DNA from: Henricia sp. BOLD:AAB3569
Lineage: Eukaryota; Echinodermata; Asteroidea; Spinulosida; Echinasteridae
Length of the DNA stretch: 64,000 bases
Assembly: GCA_037783545.1 (NCBI GenBank)
Contig: JBBELK010000564.1
Location: forward strand, 434,001 to 498,000
Reading direction: 5' to 3'
Shown one piece after another: positions 59,401-64,000 of the stretch. Position numbers and translations under genes: made by a program. Below the pieces are notes generated by a model. That model saw nothing but the letters and a program-made list of their open reading frames with translations. It made no database searches and was not told where the DNA came from. Each line of letters begins with the position of its first letter. Within the stretch, counting starts at the first letter, position 1.

Positions 59401-60072
59401 TGAACCGATGAGGCGTGAACCGATGAGGCGAAGGCCAACTCGGCAACTTTTTCAATAATTTTCCAAAAACCAAAAAGAGTTCAAGAATCAACCTTATACA
59501 CCTATCAAGAGTTGGCCTCCGTCTCATAGGTTTACGCACACTTCACTGGCAATATCTGTCATAAAATCCCATGATGCATTCAACGTCGCTGAGGTTTATT
59601 CGAGGGAATTACGTATATTTACATGTAATCGGTAATTCACTACTTTATGTGGAGTGGCAGGTCTAAAAACAATTAACATCTGGACAGCAGGCATGACAGG
59701 ACTAGAATTGGCTAGCCAAAAGGTCGTAGGCCTATGCCAAAAAGGCCAGTTTTGGGATCTTGAGGCCTGATCAGCTGATGAGGCTAAACAAAAAACACCC
59801 CAAAAAACAGGATTACAAATAGTGAAATACATCATAGCAATACGAACCAGTATGACTTCAAGATGTATGAGCGATTTATTCTTCGCCAATGTGTATCTGT
59901 CATGAGGTCTCCCAAAGAACAACCTGCCGTGGTCGGTATAGTCTTCATGTGATGTTGCATTGTTTTCATCCTCCACAGCCTCCGCCGGTGCTAGTGCTAG
60001 TGTCGCAGTCAAACACAAGAATGCGACGACGAGAAAAATTATAGGGAGAAAACTCCCACCTACAGAAGACAT
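26301..60072 (-). CDS. SLC8B1: Mitochondrial-type sodium/calcium exchanger NCLX (about 17 exons)
   Basis: Exons 2-17 (54831-54983, 54627-54679, 52731-52788, 50099-50210, 48951-49118, 43880-44002, 41725-41856, 40515-40688, 39020-39201, 36918-37050, 34561-34682, 33596-33673, 32912-32987, 30696-30776, 29784-29848, 26301-26486) join in phase without a stop to about 631 residues. A probable exon 1 adds about 75. The product exchanges Na+ for Ca2+, in mammals across the inner mitochondrial membrane. Alpha repeat 1 has GVTFLAFGNGAPDIFSAI and alpha repeat 2 has GLTLLAWGNSIGDLVSD, keeping the GNxxxD ion-coordinating residues. The N-terminal cysteine segment (CVDYHKLNRSEQCSF) also matches the family. 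A long acidic hydrophilic loop (exons 7-10) separates the two membrane halves. Introns 4 and 15 carry U12-type splice signals; the rest look U2-type. Confidence 0.93.
26599..26690. repeat. 92-bp perfect-type hairpin
   Basis: GGTGGGTAGTACCCCAGCAG and onwards is mirrored by CTGCTGGGGTACTACCCACC. The arms are about 40 bp and the loop about 10 bp (around GTTCAATATTGAA). It is in intron 16 of NCLX, 113 bp before the last exon. Confidence 0.85.
26885..28110 (+). pseudogene. 5'-truncated CR1/L2-like LINE reverse transcriptase
   Basis: An open frame of 329 codons (26958-27947) encodes VTSGVPQGSVLGPLLFNLFI, then LFADDTLIY (the RT catalytic FADD), NTEKTKVMHMS, YKYLGVIIN, a thumb region and a WSSLPPHIKD C-terminal segment. 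Upstream, the same frame continues to about 26885 (LARLYNIRGQTWT) but is broken by TAG at 26940, where the family would have a sense codon. The 5' part (endonuclease, fingers) is missing. It is antisense to NCLX, in its intron 16. Confidence 0.88.
28232..28420. mobile_element. Foldback element, ACACATATGGACTGGC ends
   Basis: ACACATATGGACTGGCAATT at the left, with GCCAGTCCGTATGTGT at the right. Inner arms are CTGTGAGTGACCACAAGAGG and its complement CCTCTTGTGGTCACTCACAG. About 189 bp and almost wholly self-complementary. Confidence 0.82.
28508..28540. repeat. Short hairpin GACCGGTCACTAGT
   Basis: ACCGGTCACTAGT, a short spacer, then ACTAGTGACCGGT. It lies beside a cluster of CGCGCG words. Confidence 0.75.
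28780..29077 (+). mobile_element. Possible LINE 3' end
   Basis: A pyrimidine-rich, C/T-biased stretch ending CTGATGGCTGAATAAATAATAATAATAATAATG, i.e. an (AAT)n tail as seen in LINE or SINE 3' ends. No coding part is preserved. Confidence 0.4.
29101..29772. mobile_element. Inverted-repeat element, TGTTGCAACGAATCAT ends
   Basis: TGTTGCAACGAATCATGCGA at the left and TCGTATGATTCGTTGCAACA at the right, about 670 bp. It contains nested inverted words (TAGTCTTGATTCAAGACCGA twice inverted; GCACCAGGGATCCC repeated). The right end is about 12 bp from NCLX exon 16. Confidence 0.8.
29784..29848 (-). CDS. SLC8B1: NCLX exon 16
   Basis: Acceptor TAGTCCTTTTCAG, preceded by the U12 branch-like TTCCTTAAA. It encodes the split Asn, then MLLGIGISCTIACVQHGGTF. 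The donor is TAT|GTAAGT, phase 0. An inverted-repeat element ends about 12 bp past the exon. Confidence 0.9.
29849..30695 (-). other. SLC8B1: U12-type GT-AG intron (NCLX intron 15)
   Basis: Donor GTATCCTTTT and branch-like TTCCTTAAA about 15 bases before the terminal CAG. The branch differs from TTCCTTRAY only at its last base. It is 847 bp long and interrupts CFGGPLF|NMLLGIG in alpha repeat 2. Confidence 0.78.
30368..30655. mobile_element. Element saturated with TAACCCGGGTTA words
   Basis: GTCGTTTCCCACGACAAACG at the left end and TGCCGTGGGAAAAGGCC at the right. The words TTAACCCGGG, CCCGAGAT and ACCCGGGTTA recur in both orientations. It is 40 bp from NCLX exon 15, in the U12-type intron. 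Confidence 0.65.
30696..30776 (-). CDS. SLC8B1: NCLX exon 15 (alpha repeat 2, second part), followed by a U12-type intron
   Basis: Acceptor CTCTGTTTGACAG. It encodes DLVSDIAVAKQGYPRMAVAA and CFGGPLF. The donor is A|GTATCCTTTT, the consensus of U12-type GT-AG introns. Confidence 0.93.
31597..31750. repeat. G-rich GGGGGGAA tract
   Basis: About 150 bp of only G and A on the plus strand (C/T on the NCLX sense strand), in units such as GGGGGGGAAGG. It is in intron 14 of NCLX. Confidence 0.9.
32321..32779. mobile_element. Inverted-repeat element, AATGCATAGTTCCGA family, copy 2
   Basis: Ends AATGCATAGTTCCGAG and CGGAACTATGCATT. It shares GTTAACCCCGCCCC and GCTAGCTCTGTTGTGATT-type inner words with 14818-15058, in the opposite orientation. 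It lies 130 bp from NCLX exon 14. Confidence 0.72.
32912..32987 (-). CDS. SLC8B1: NCLX exon 14 (alpha repeat 2, first part)
   Basis: Acceptor TTGTTCCCAACAG, donor G|GTAGGA, phase 0 in, 1 out. It encodes LSDAILGLTLLAWGNSIG. The catalytic Asp codon of GNSIGD is split across this junction (G|AT). Confidence 0.93.
33247..33558. mobile_element. Foldback element, ACATATGTGACC ends
   Basis: ACATATGTGACCTGCTCTGC at the left and GCAGAGCGGGTCACATATG at the right. Inner arms are GCTAGTATTCTTCTTGCGAC and GTCGCAAAAAGAATACTAGC. The centre repeats ACAGACATTCCA. It ends 38 bp from the donor of NCLX exon 13. Confidence 0.8.
33596..33673 (-). CDS. SLC8B1: NCLX exon 13
   Basis: Acceptor TTTTCCTAG, donor CAG|GTGAGT, phase 0-0. 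It encodes LFAFVGFGISVLWIYSIANE followed by IVNLLQ, matching the family's FLGFLTSALWI...EVVNIL helix. Confidence 0.92.
34280..34540. repeat. Block saturated with GGGTTGAA words
   Basis: GGGTTGAAATTTATCGCC, GGGTTGAAAATTGAAC, CGGGTTGAACTCAACG, AGGGTTGAAAATTCG and AACCCGGGTTGAG follow each other. It ends about 20 bp from NCLX exon 12. It resembles 30368-30655 in layout. Confidence 0.6.
34561..34682 (-). CDS. SLC8B1: NCLX exon 12
   Basis: Acceptor TTTGTTTCAG, donor TTT|GTAAGC, phase 1 in, 0 out. It encodes a membrane helix, LMLGIGFLLATVIFLTSKPN, with the family's following PNKPP stretch. Confidence 0.88.
34783..35066 (-). mobile_element. tRNA-derived SINE, family A, minus copy
   Basis: The minus strand begins GAGCGCGTGTGGTCTAGTGG and has the B-box GGTTCGAGCCCC, then CCCTGGGCAAGGCACTTAAT. 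It ends in a TATATAGCGC...(ATTATT) tail. It is the same family as the plus-strand copy at 43241-43580. Confidence 0.82.
35288..35525. repeat. Block saturated with TTCGCCC / GGGCGAA words
   Basis: The left half repeats TTCGCCCTGAACCA; the right half repeats GGGCGAAATGGCAC and GGGCGAAGTGGTTT. It is an inverted arrangement around CACGGCCTGTGCACG. It is in intron 11 of NCLX. Confidence 0.75.
36222..36506. mobile_element. Inverted-repeat element, ATAGACCTTTATCACGGTGC ends
   Basis: ATAGACCTTTATCACGGTGC at the left and GCACCGTGATAAAGGTCTAT at the right, a perfect 20-bp match. About 285 bp. Confidence 0.85.
36918..37050 (-). CDS. SLC8B1: NCLX exon 11
   Basis: Acceptor TTCTGTACCTAG, donor A|GTGAGT. 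It encodes LQLLLQSTVPLVDHTEDRHC and WNKLLNCFQFAIGPLFCVVV, aligning with the NCLX LTVPVVD...WKRPLNCL block. Confidence 0.92.
37540..38200. repeat. Block saturated with AACTCGTA words
   Basis: More than 20 variants of ACTCGTAGCA, AACTCGTAAC and CTCGTGGGAC in about 650 bp, mostly in one orientation, with TACGAGTT inverses in the middle. It is too irregular for an ordinary satellite. It is in intron 10 of NCLX. Confidence 0.75.
38275..38770. repeat. Dispersed ~500-bp repeat, copy 2
   Basis: Homologous to 12755-13370 (shared TTTCCACTCTGC, ACTTTCCAGAAATTGTATTG and AAATAGCAGCCAATCG). It lacks the internal palindrome of copy 1. Confidence 0.7.
39020..39201 (-). CDS. SLC8B1: NCLX exon 10 (loop end)
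   Basis: Acceptor CTACTTTCAATAG, donor AAG|GTGAGA, phase 1 in, 0 out. It contains the DDPTRPLL and FFRGINPIDVENWKGKS segments, which match the family's EYRPLF and ALNPLDYMKW region before the second membrane half. Confidence 0.92.
39256..39290 (-). ncRNA. Second hammerhead-like core (tentative)
   Basis: The minus strand reads CTCTGATGAGTGCAAGTCGA then AAAG, very close to the core at 18205-18247 though the flanks differ. It is 55 bp upstream of NCLX exon 10 and on the same strand as NCLX. Stem I/III is not evident. Confidence 0.3.
39881..40303. mobile_element. Inverted-repeat element saturated with ATCCGTAA words
   Basis: ATGCTACAGTCACACGGTCA at the left and TGACCGTGTGACTGTAGCAT at the right form a perfect 20-bp inverted repeat. 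Inside, ATCCGTAATTATCCG, AAAATCCGCAG and variants recur about 20 times. Confidence 0.85.
40515..40688 (-). CDS. SLC8B1: NCLX exon 9 (loop)
   Basis: Acceptor CCCTTCTTCCAG, donor G|GTAAGT, phase 1-1. It encodes an acidic loop segment with ALFDSEQIVAASLLAGHG and NDPTDDGLPDLDKPP. It is longer than the corresponding human loop part as I remember it. Confidence 0.83.
40757..41130 (+). mobile_element. tRNA-Leu-like SINE, family B, plus copy
   Basis: The head GTTATGGCCGAGCGGTCTAG resembles tRNA-Leu/Ser with a long variable arm, and the B-box is GGGTTCGATTCC. The body has CTTGAGCAAGGCACTTAATC and AAAGATCCCAGAGCATTC. The tail is (AAAT)n. Its start is 70 bp upstream of NCLX exon 9. Confidence 0.82.
41138..41356. 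repeat. Tandem duplication of ~107 bp
   Basis: AAATATTTCATAAAATGTCG to about GCGAGTAGTAAACGGTA occurs twice in a row with only a few differences (CTTGGCG/CTGGGCG, ACTAGAT/ACTTGAT). Confidence 0.85.
41725..41856 (-). CDS. SLC8B1: NCLX exon 8 (loop)
   Basis: Acceptor TGATTTTGCAG, donor G|GTGTGT, phase 1-1. It encodes loop sequence FTESDVLVSGKPEF and YGSLARYAAETYVPDSHVPN. There is no strong family match, but phase, strand and splice sites agree. Confidence 0.8.
41884..42344. mobile_element. Inverted-repeat element saturated with TCGAATGAAGC words
   Basis: GACCCCGTTCTCACTAGAGA at the left and TCTCCAGTGAGAATGGGGTC at the right. The interior repeats TCGAACGAAG, ATCGAATGAAGC and CATCGTCGAA in both orientations. 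Its left end is 27 bp from NCLX exon 8. Confidence 0.82.
43241..43580 (+). mobile_element. tRNA-derived SINE, family A, plus copy
   Basis: GAGCGCGTGTGGTCTAGTGG head, B-box GGGTTCGAGCCCC, CCCTGGGCAAGGCACTTAAT, then TGAGCACCCTGCAGGGTGGA and a (ATT)n tail. It has an insert of about 60 bp relative to 34783-35066. Confidence 0.83.
43880..44002 (-). CDS. SLC8B1: NCLX exon 7
   Basis: Acceptor ATCTCCCCCAG, donor C|GTGAGT, phase 1-1. It encodes FILLYVGYVLVVLLGRRLYQ, the last helix of the first half, then a basic start of the cytosolic loop. Confidence 0.88.
44126..44465 (-). mobile_element. tRNA-Leu-like SINE, family B, minus copy 1
   Basis: The minus strand starts GGGGTACCGTGGCCGAGCGG, with B-box GGTTCGATACCC, CCTTGAGCAAGGCACTTA and AAAGATCCCAGAGCATTA. 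It ends in an AATAATAATA tail. It ends 124 bp from NCLX exon 7. Confidence 0.83.
45311..45452. repeat. Hairpin element, AATATTGGATG ends
   Basis: AATATTGGATGTCTTTTCGG at the left and CCATCCAATATT at the right. Inner arms are CTCGTCATGAAAATACCGAA and TTCGGTATTTTCATGACTCG. Confidence 0.82.
45582..48917. mobile_element. 3.3-kb foldback element with long terminal inverted repeats
   Basis: TA-GTCAGGCAGCATGTGGT at the left and ACCACATGCTGCCTGAC-TA at the right. Homology between the arms continues inwards for about 770 bp: CGGCGGCCATCTTGGATT, GGCCAATTCCAAAATGGCCG, TAGTGGCAAGACTGGCTGCA, GTGCGCCACTCTGC and AGGAGGTCAGTTCATCCCAC all recur inverted on the right. The right arm (about 47745-48917) is longer because a block with AATGGCGGCCATATTGGAAA is duplicated (about 48378 and 48570). 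The centre is a minisatellite. There is no transposase. TA at both borders would suit a Tc1/mariner-like target. It lies in intron 6 of NCLX. Confidence 0.82.
46375..47722. repeat. GC-rich minisatellite inside the foldback element
   Basis: About 1.35 kb of imperfect CCCCGGCCCAGCCCGAAGCCA-like units, organised in higher-order blocks marked by CCCAGCTGGAAGTTCAGCCC. Frames up to 250 codons are open on both strands, because units lack stop triplets. The predicted products are only Pro/Ala/Ser/Lys-rich or Gly/Trp/Leu-rich repeats, so I do not call a gene. Confidence 0.88.
48951..49118 (-). CDS. SLC8B1: NCLX exon 6
   Basis: Acceptor CCATTTGTCCAG, donor G|GTACGA, phase 1-1. It encodes AGVFVTTVVAGSVSIAQPFE and RPFLRDAIFYVGAVFWTFYI, the conserved helices after alpha repeat 1. 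Confidence 0.93.
49165..49566. repeat. 13-bp tandem satellite CTTGTGTGCCTCA
   Basis: More than 20 near-perfect units of 13 bp (about 49270-49566), preceded by older 16-bp-like variants CAATTTGTGTGCCTCA and isolated TGTGTGCCTCA words back to 49140. Period 13 cycles through all frames, giving three false ORFs. It starts about 20-45 bp from the acceptor of NCLX exon 6. Confidence 0.93.
50099..50210 (-). CDS. SLC8B1: NCLX exon 5 (alpha repeat 1)
   Basis: Begins after TTCCTTAATGACAAACCAAC, a U12 branch-point word followed 12 bases later by an AC acceptor. No AG is available in the open part of the frame. It encodes GVTFLAFGNGAPDIFSAIAA, then ITSAKDGNAGLAIGALF. The donor is G|GTACAG, phase 1. Confidence 0.93.
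50255..50590 (-). mobile_element. tRNA-Leu-like SINE, family B, minus copy 2
   Basis: Same as 44126-44465: CCTTGAGCAAGGCACTTA, AAAGATCTCAGAGCATTC and the end TACCCGAAAGAAGTAATAATAATAA. The tail stops about 25 bp before the U12 branch site of NCLX intron 4. Confidence 0.82.
50777..50936. mobile_element. Inverted-repeat element, TAGACTGTATCG family, second copy
   Basis: ATCGAACAGCTGCCATCTTG with GGGGCA at the left and TGCCCTACAAGACGACATCG with CAGCTATTAGATACA at the right. A relative fragment lies at 45470-45575. Confidence 0.65.
51285..51900. repeat. Block saturated with ATCGTAA words
   Basis: ATTCGTAAACATTCGTGAAG, AATCGTAAACATTC, GATCGTAATGATTCG and AGCGATCGTAATGGCATCGC and many others recur with irregular spacing and several inversions. 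It is in intron 4 of NCLX. Confidence 0.72.
52731..52788 (-). CDS. SLC8B1: NCLX exon 4, followed by an AT-AC intron
   Basis: A 58-bp exon, acceptor CCCTGTACAG. It encodes FCPSLTAISNSLKLSQNIA, directly before the alpha-1 repeat. The exon ends GCA|ATATCCTTTT: there is no GT donor. The sequence is the canonical U12-type AT-AC 5' splice site. Confidence 0.92.
53814..54089. mobile_element. Inverted-repeat element, CACCGTGTTTACA ends
   Basis: CACCGTGTTTACACTGGTTC at the left and TGTAAACAGGGTG at the right. Inner words are GATCCCGAGCTGAGGATC and GGGGCTGATCCCGCGCTC. It is in intron 3 of NCLX. Confidence 0.65.
54627..54679 (-). CDS. SLC8B1: NCLX exon 3
   Basis: A 53-bp exon, acceptor CTTTTTCTCAG, donor TT|GTAAGT, phase 0 in, phase 2 out. 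It encodes FIWLVFLFVSLGVTAED, the rest of the first membrane helix and the family GVTA motif. Confidence 0.9.
54831..54983 (-). CDS. SLC8B1: NCLX exon 2
   Basis: Acceptor TTTTTTGTCATACAG, donor CTG|GTAAGT, phase 0-0. It encodes CVDYHKLNRSEQCSFIKATD, then a DCHNEDGFINYLQVAYC segment and the first transmembrane helix LLPLALVLL. The cysteine pattern matches NCLX. Confidence 0.93.
55026..55168. mobile_element. TTAA-flanked foldback MITE, copy 4
   Basis: TTAAAGGCACAGACTCCTCG at the left and GACGAGCCTGTACCTTTAA at the right, folding as in copies 1-3. Confidence 0.82.
55165..55595. mobile_element. TTAA-flanked inverted-repeat element, copy B
   Basis: Nearly identical to 10019-10469, shortened by a deletion of about 20 bp next to CCTATTTGACGCCCAAATCG. 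Its left TTAA is shared with the right TTAA of the foldback MITE. Confidence 0.85.
56239..56732. mobile_element. Inverted-repeat element, TATAGGGCTTGGGAAT ends
   Basis: TATAGGGCTTGGGAATGTGA at the left and GATTCCCAAGCCCTATA at the right. Inside, an inverted pair CGTTAAACTGTAGTGCAAAG and TTTGCACTACAGTTTAACG flanks ACCCACAACCACCCTGACGA. Confidence 0.75.
56735..59840. other. NCLX intron 1 region without exon; GGGACACC motif cluster
   Basis: No coding exon is recognised. The motif CGTGTAAAYGGGACACCAAA occurs near 57222, 57402, 57587 and 58748, with a looser GGGACACCGAAG near 58977. Its spacing is irregular and no simple tandem unit is seen. An inverted-repeat element lies at 59342-59579. Confidence 0.55.
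59342..59579. mobile_element. Inverted-repeat element, TGCATCATGGGATT ends
   Basis: TGCATCATGGGATTGGATGA at the left and AAATCCCATGATGCA at the right. Inner arms are GAAGTGTGCGTGAACCTATG and CATAGGTTTACGCACACTTC, with a triplicated AGGCGTGAACC. Confidence 0.82.
59848..60072 (-). CDS. SLC8B1: NCLX probable exon 1 (signal peptide)
   Basis: The ORF starts at 60072 with a good context (AGAGA before ATG): MSSVGGSFLPIIFLVVAFLC, then an acidic stretch EAVEDENNATSHEDYTDHGR. NCLX proteins start with a signal-like helix and a short variable ectodomain before the first cysteine segment, so this is the right kind of sequence in the right place. The next exon requires a phase-0 junction. CTG|GTTCGT at 59848/59847 fits the phase but is a weak donor, so the 3' border is uncertain. 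Confidence 0.55.
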
Positions 60073-60400
60073 TCTCTGCTCACCGCTGGCAGTTCATGTG
60101 GACTGGGACATTTTCCACACGATCCCACATGATAAACTGATAAAACGACACTATTTATTCGGCACGGTCCCTAGCTTTAGGACTTTGAAACAGCGCGTGA
60201 GGACGATGCACAACCAGCCCGCAGCATGCAGTGAGTCAACGTCACACCAGAGACGTGGAGTAACTCCACGTCTCTGGTCACACAAAGTCATGTACCGTGA
60301 TTTTGTTCAGAAGCACGTTGGGCCGGGGTTTGTTGTCATTTGCAATAGCAGGGTGCCCATTTCGTACAATGCATGATCTATTGCATTGAACATTAGGAAC
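60073..60400 (-). promoter_or_regulatory. Probable NCLX upstream region with a 33-bp palindrome
   Basis: This is the sequence directly 5' of the proposed NCLX exon 1. At 60246-60278 ACCAGAGACGTGGAGT and its exact complement meet around a single central base. No TATA box is seen. The promoter role is inferred only from position. Confidence 0.35.
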
Positions 60401-60499
60401 GTGACTGCAAAGCACCGACTAGTCTTGATTTCAGACGTTATGCTGTGCAATTTAAATGAACCACTTGACCGAAAAAAAAAACCTTTACTGCATCATCAG

Positions 60500-60633
60500 A
60501 AATGTCTGGGCCTTTCCTTTGGTCCGTTTTCATCTGTTTTGCGTGTGTTGCGTATGCGCTGCGCCCGTCCGTACCGCAAACGCAACGCACGCACGAGACA
60601 GATGAGAAACGAACCAAAGGAAAGGCGCCTTTA
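60500..60633. repeat. Foldback repeat, CTTTCCTTTGGT arms
   Basis: GCCTTTCCTTTGGTCCGTTT at the left and GAACCAAAGGAAAGGC at the right, with CATCTGTTTTGCGTG and ACGCACGCACGAGACAGATG further in. Confidence 0.78.
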
Positions 60634-60660
60634 ATCTATAACATACAAAATTAAAAACAA

Positions 60661-60743
60661 AGTAGCACTTTAAAGATTAACTATACTAGGAACAAAATTT
60701 GTAAAATTTGTTCCTATATAGTTATCCTTAAAGTGCTACCTTA
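60661..60743. repeat. Hairpin, AGTAGCACTTTAA arms
   Basis: GTAGCACTTTAAAGATTAAC with TATA and GGAACAAA at the left; TTTGTTCCTATATAGTTATC then CTTAAAGTGCTAC at the right. The arms are about 35 bp. Confidence 0.82.
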
Positions 60744-61008
60744 ATTGTTTTTAATTTTACAGGCCTATAATTGTTAGGTTAGAACGAAATATATTTTGTG
60801 GAAAAATCTGGTCACGCTCCTTTGTGAAAATGCGTATGAGAGACACACACATTTTATATTTCTAGGGCGCCCTAGGCCCTCATGTACACAATTGTAAGTG
60901 ACCCCTATTGCTATTGCTTTAAAATTCCGTGCAGTATATCCAGAAGACTATACCGGGCCCATGGACATAAACTTTTGTATTGAACTGTTTTCCAGTCCTA
61001 AACTTACC

Positions 61009-61378
61009 TTTAAAGGAGCGTGACCAGAGTTTCTGGAAAATAGTTTTCGATGTAACTTACCAATATTATCAAGTAACTCCCATACACACATCCCATGTCC
61101 CAAAAACCCGAAAACATTCGCAATTTCCAGTAAAAAATTGAACAAAACTATCGAGTCGGCTTTCAGCGTATAAACGTTGATACTGGAAATTTAGTTTACA
61201 AATAATCGGTGGATTTTCGACGATATCCTCGGAAATATGCGGCCTAGAAGCGCGGGAGTTTCAGTTTCGTAATCAGAAAAATATAACGGATGTTATGATA
61301 TAAAAATCTCATGACCCATAAGGTAAGTCCCGGGGAGTTATGGGTAAAAAAAAGTGATCTGGTCACACTCCTTTAAGG
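61009..61378. mobile_element. Inverted-repeat element, TTTAAAGGAGCGTGACCAGA ends
   Basis: TTTAAAGGAGCGTGACCAGA at the left and TCTGGTCACACTCCTTTAA at the right, about 370 bp. A partial related end (CTGGTCACGCTCCTTTGTG) lies near 60810. Confidence 0.75.
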
Positions 61379-61379
61379 T

Positions 61380-64000
61380 ACACTCAAAAAAATGAGACTG
61401 ACCTGAAGTAAATTTTAAACAAGACAAATTCGTAAATATTACACAAAACTATGTTATTGTTGTATTTACGTTTATAATGGCGTTATACCAACTTGAAATG
61501 TTAACAAGTGGATATAACTTGTTATTTTTTGTGTTAACAACACGTTGGATTAGTAGAAGTAACAATATTAAAAGTCAAGTTAACTTTATTTGTTATATTT
61601 GAGTAATAATTACTGAAGTCATATTGTCGACTCTTTTACAGTTTTTGTAAAGTAGGAAGTTACTGAAATTTTAATATTTTGCGCAACGTAAAATTACTTC
61701 TTACGGGAACAAAACCAGTTTAAGTTATGACAAATAGTTGCAATAATTCAGTTAAGAACACTTATACAATGTTGTACTCCGTGTGCAAGTTACTAAGTTA
61801 GTTCAAAAGCGCTACAAATGTCAGTAAAACCAATGGAAATTACTTGTTGTCTTTTTGTAATTTGTGTGTTGGATATTAGGTAAGGTGGAGGGTGAAATAA
61901 ACTGAAAACAATGATTCGCCTGAAGCTGCCCGAAGCATAAAATACTGCGTGTAAAAGTGTATAAGTGTCACCTTTCTTTGTAGATGTAATCAGTTACAAA
62001 AAGTCAAAACAGAATGTGTAGTGATTGTTGTTTAACATCACATTTTTGCATGTGTGCCAAGGTGTTTCAATAAAATACATTTTGAGCAACCATCCCATTA
62101 GACTGGTTCTCAAATTCCACAAAAGAACACGATTATGACGACCGGTATCGGATCATTAAAAAGCGTTGTTGATTGCCTGAACGGTATACGGCGATGAATA
62201 CTATAATAAGCACAAGTTCGGCGCAAAGCGAAAAGTTGTGTTTTTTGACGTCGGTGATGTTGGTACAGACCCGGCCTAGGTGCACGGTTCTCTGTTTTTA
62301 GTAGAAAAAAATACTAATATTTTTGTTTTTCTTTGTTTTATCATTGCGTTTGTGATATAATAATCCCTGGACGACAGGCAAACATCCAAAACACGCGGCC
62401 CTTACCGTGCGTGGCAATGCGTTTCGCTTTATTCAGGAAACTGAATATTAATGTGTTACCTTTGAAAAGCAAACAACCCAAATCTGCGACACATTTTAAT
62501 TAAGACTCACAACACTTTCCTTACAGGTACCGTAGAATAAGACATTCAGTTGCAATACCTGCAAATAACTGGCCGTCGAAAGTACATGTGGATGCATTTC
62601 GGTCATTTTTTTTTAAAATAAAAATAGTGGACAAACTGCATAAAACTTACTCAAAGTTATTAACCTTCCGTCGTGCCACTGTACTATTTTTCATAGTCGC
62701 TTCGCCGTAACAAATAATATTACTAATTCATCCTGAGTTAAACAAATCCCATATTACATGTAGGTGCCGCTTTAACTCTGGTTGAACCGGTGACCCAGCT
62801 TTTTGGAAAGCAAAGTGCTGCCCAAGATTCTCCCACTACTTTGTGTGAAAGAGGACTTTGATGTCTGTGTTTTACCGTCAGACCTACCCACGCAATAAAT
62901 GATACTATGTTGCCTTGCCCCATTCAACAACACCATCTGGTTGCACACAAGTAAATAGGGCCCCCATAGGAACCAGTGCTAAATTCCCAATTTTCAAAAA
63001 TCATTTTAAAATACTCACAACTCTCTCAGCGTCTGGAGACAACAACCAAAATACTCATTGAAATCTCATCTTTTTAATTCTGTTCAATTTTATGGGGGTA
63101 ATCGGTCACTTTTACTCCCTAATTTCCACATGCAACAAAACTACCCCTGCAAGAGTGAAAATTGCCAAACAGACCAGTGCCATTTTGGAAAAAAAGTCAC
63201 ATTCGCTACTGGGGAAAATAGGGCAACTTTCACGAGCTACATTCTCCAAAATGTTTGTAGTTGGAAGGCAAAATACCCCACATCACGATGGTGGCCAGTT
63301 TCCCCACAAGACCACACTTGTTCAGCTCGCAATTCTCTCTAATATAGAATAATTTGAGGGCATACAAAATATTTATGAGCTCGCGCACGGATCTCTTCCT
63401 ATTTACTTGGGTGCACCCTCTGGGATGCTTGAACCCTGGTTGAACCCGTGACCCAGCTTTTTGCATGGGAAAGAGCCCGTGCATAATTACGCATGCGCGT
63501 AGGGGACGTACAAAGTGTTGTTTCTGCGACGTGCTAACCATGGCTGTTACGTTGCTTAGTTTTGGTTACCCCCGGGCCGAAAGCACTTACGGGCAGGCTC
63601 TCTTGGAGCATTGTTTGAGTAAGTAAGTATCGATTCCCCATAAACGACTCATGGGTCATAGGTCATCCGGTTCACCGAATTGGCAAGAAAATCCAATTGA
63701 CAAACCTACAAAGTTAAACTTACTATAAGATATGAAGTTGCAATAACTTAAAAACACTGGACATTGGAAATACATAGAATATGAGAGTGAATGTATTCTA
63801 TTTGTTTTTTTGAGTTGTTTTTAAAAATACAACTATAAGTAATAAATATTTACTAGATTGAGTAAAAAGAACTTACATTTTCACAAGTTGAAATTACTAA
63901 TTCAAATTTAAAAAGACCTCTTAACTTGAAAAAATTAAGTATATTCAGTACTGTTGACAACAAGTAATCTTGACAAACAAATGAAAGGACGTAACTGAAT
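61380..64000. other. AT-rich stretch without recognisable gene
   Basis: No exon could be supported. A direct repeat of CTGGTTGAACCSGTGACCCA with GCTTTTTG occurs near 62778 and 63430. The final part is AT-rich and the window ends in unremarkable sequence. Confidence 0.5.

Overview
This window is nuclear DNA of an animal: intron-rich genes with GT-AG splice signals, tRNA-derived SINEs, a LINE fragment, a Penelope-like element and dozens of inverted-repeat DNA elements. Gene content, frequent TACATGTA and TAGGCCTA words and the repeat types fit an invertebrate deuterostome, perhaps an echinoderm or hemichordate. That placement is inference. Single-exon ORFs are misleading here, so the genes were rebuilt exon by exon from splice sites, reading-frame phase and protein similarity recalled from known families.

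Three genes are supported. (1) Plus strand, 3551-9394: six exons encode a 373-residue single-pass membrane protein with a signal peptide, a furin-like site, two EGF domains, one transmembrane helix and a tyrosine-rich cytoplasmic tail. I do not recognise it as a named gene. (2) Plus strand, 12692-20220: five exons encode a 146-residue homologue of the vertebrate CXorf65 family, with a very basic C-terminus. (3) Minus strand, 26301 to about 60072: about 17 exons encode the sodium/calcium exchanger NCLX (SLC8B1). Exons 2-17 join in phase with no stop. Exon 1 (signal peptide) is likely, but its donor is uncertain.

The NCLX gene carries the most striking signal: two introns with U12-type (minor spliceosome) signals. 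Intron 4 is an AT-AC intron, with donor ATATCCTTTT, branch TTCCTTAAT and acceptor AC. Intron 15 is a GT-AG intron with donor GTATCCTTTT. One sits in each of the exchanger's two alpha repeats.

Most of the rest is mobile DNA. From the left: a roughly 350-bp tandem array of tRNA-Thr-like units (1-1770); TTAA-flanked foldback elements in four copies; a 600-bp palindrome (15.8-16.4 kb); a decayed Penelope-like element with its endonuclease end triplicated (18.4-19.6 kb); a truncated LINE (26.9-28.1 kb); several inverted-repeat elements each saturated with its own short word; a 3.3-kb foldback element carrying a GC-rich minisatellite (45.6-48.9 kb); a 13-bp satellite (49.2-49.6 kb); and nested elements at 55.0-56.0 kb. 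Many element edges lie within about 35 bp of NCLX splice sites. The ends of the window (20.3-26.3 kb and 60.4-64 kb) show no recognisable gene.
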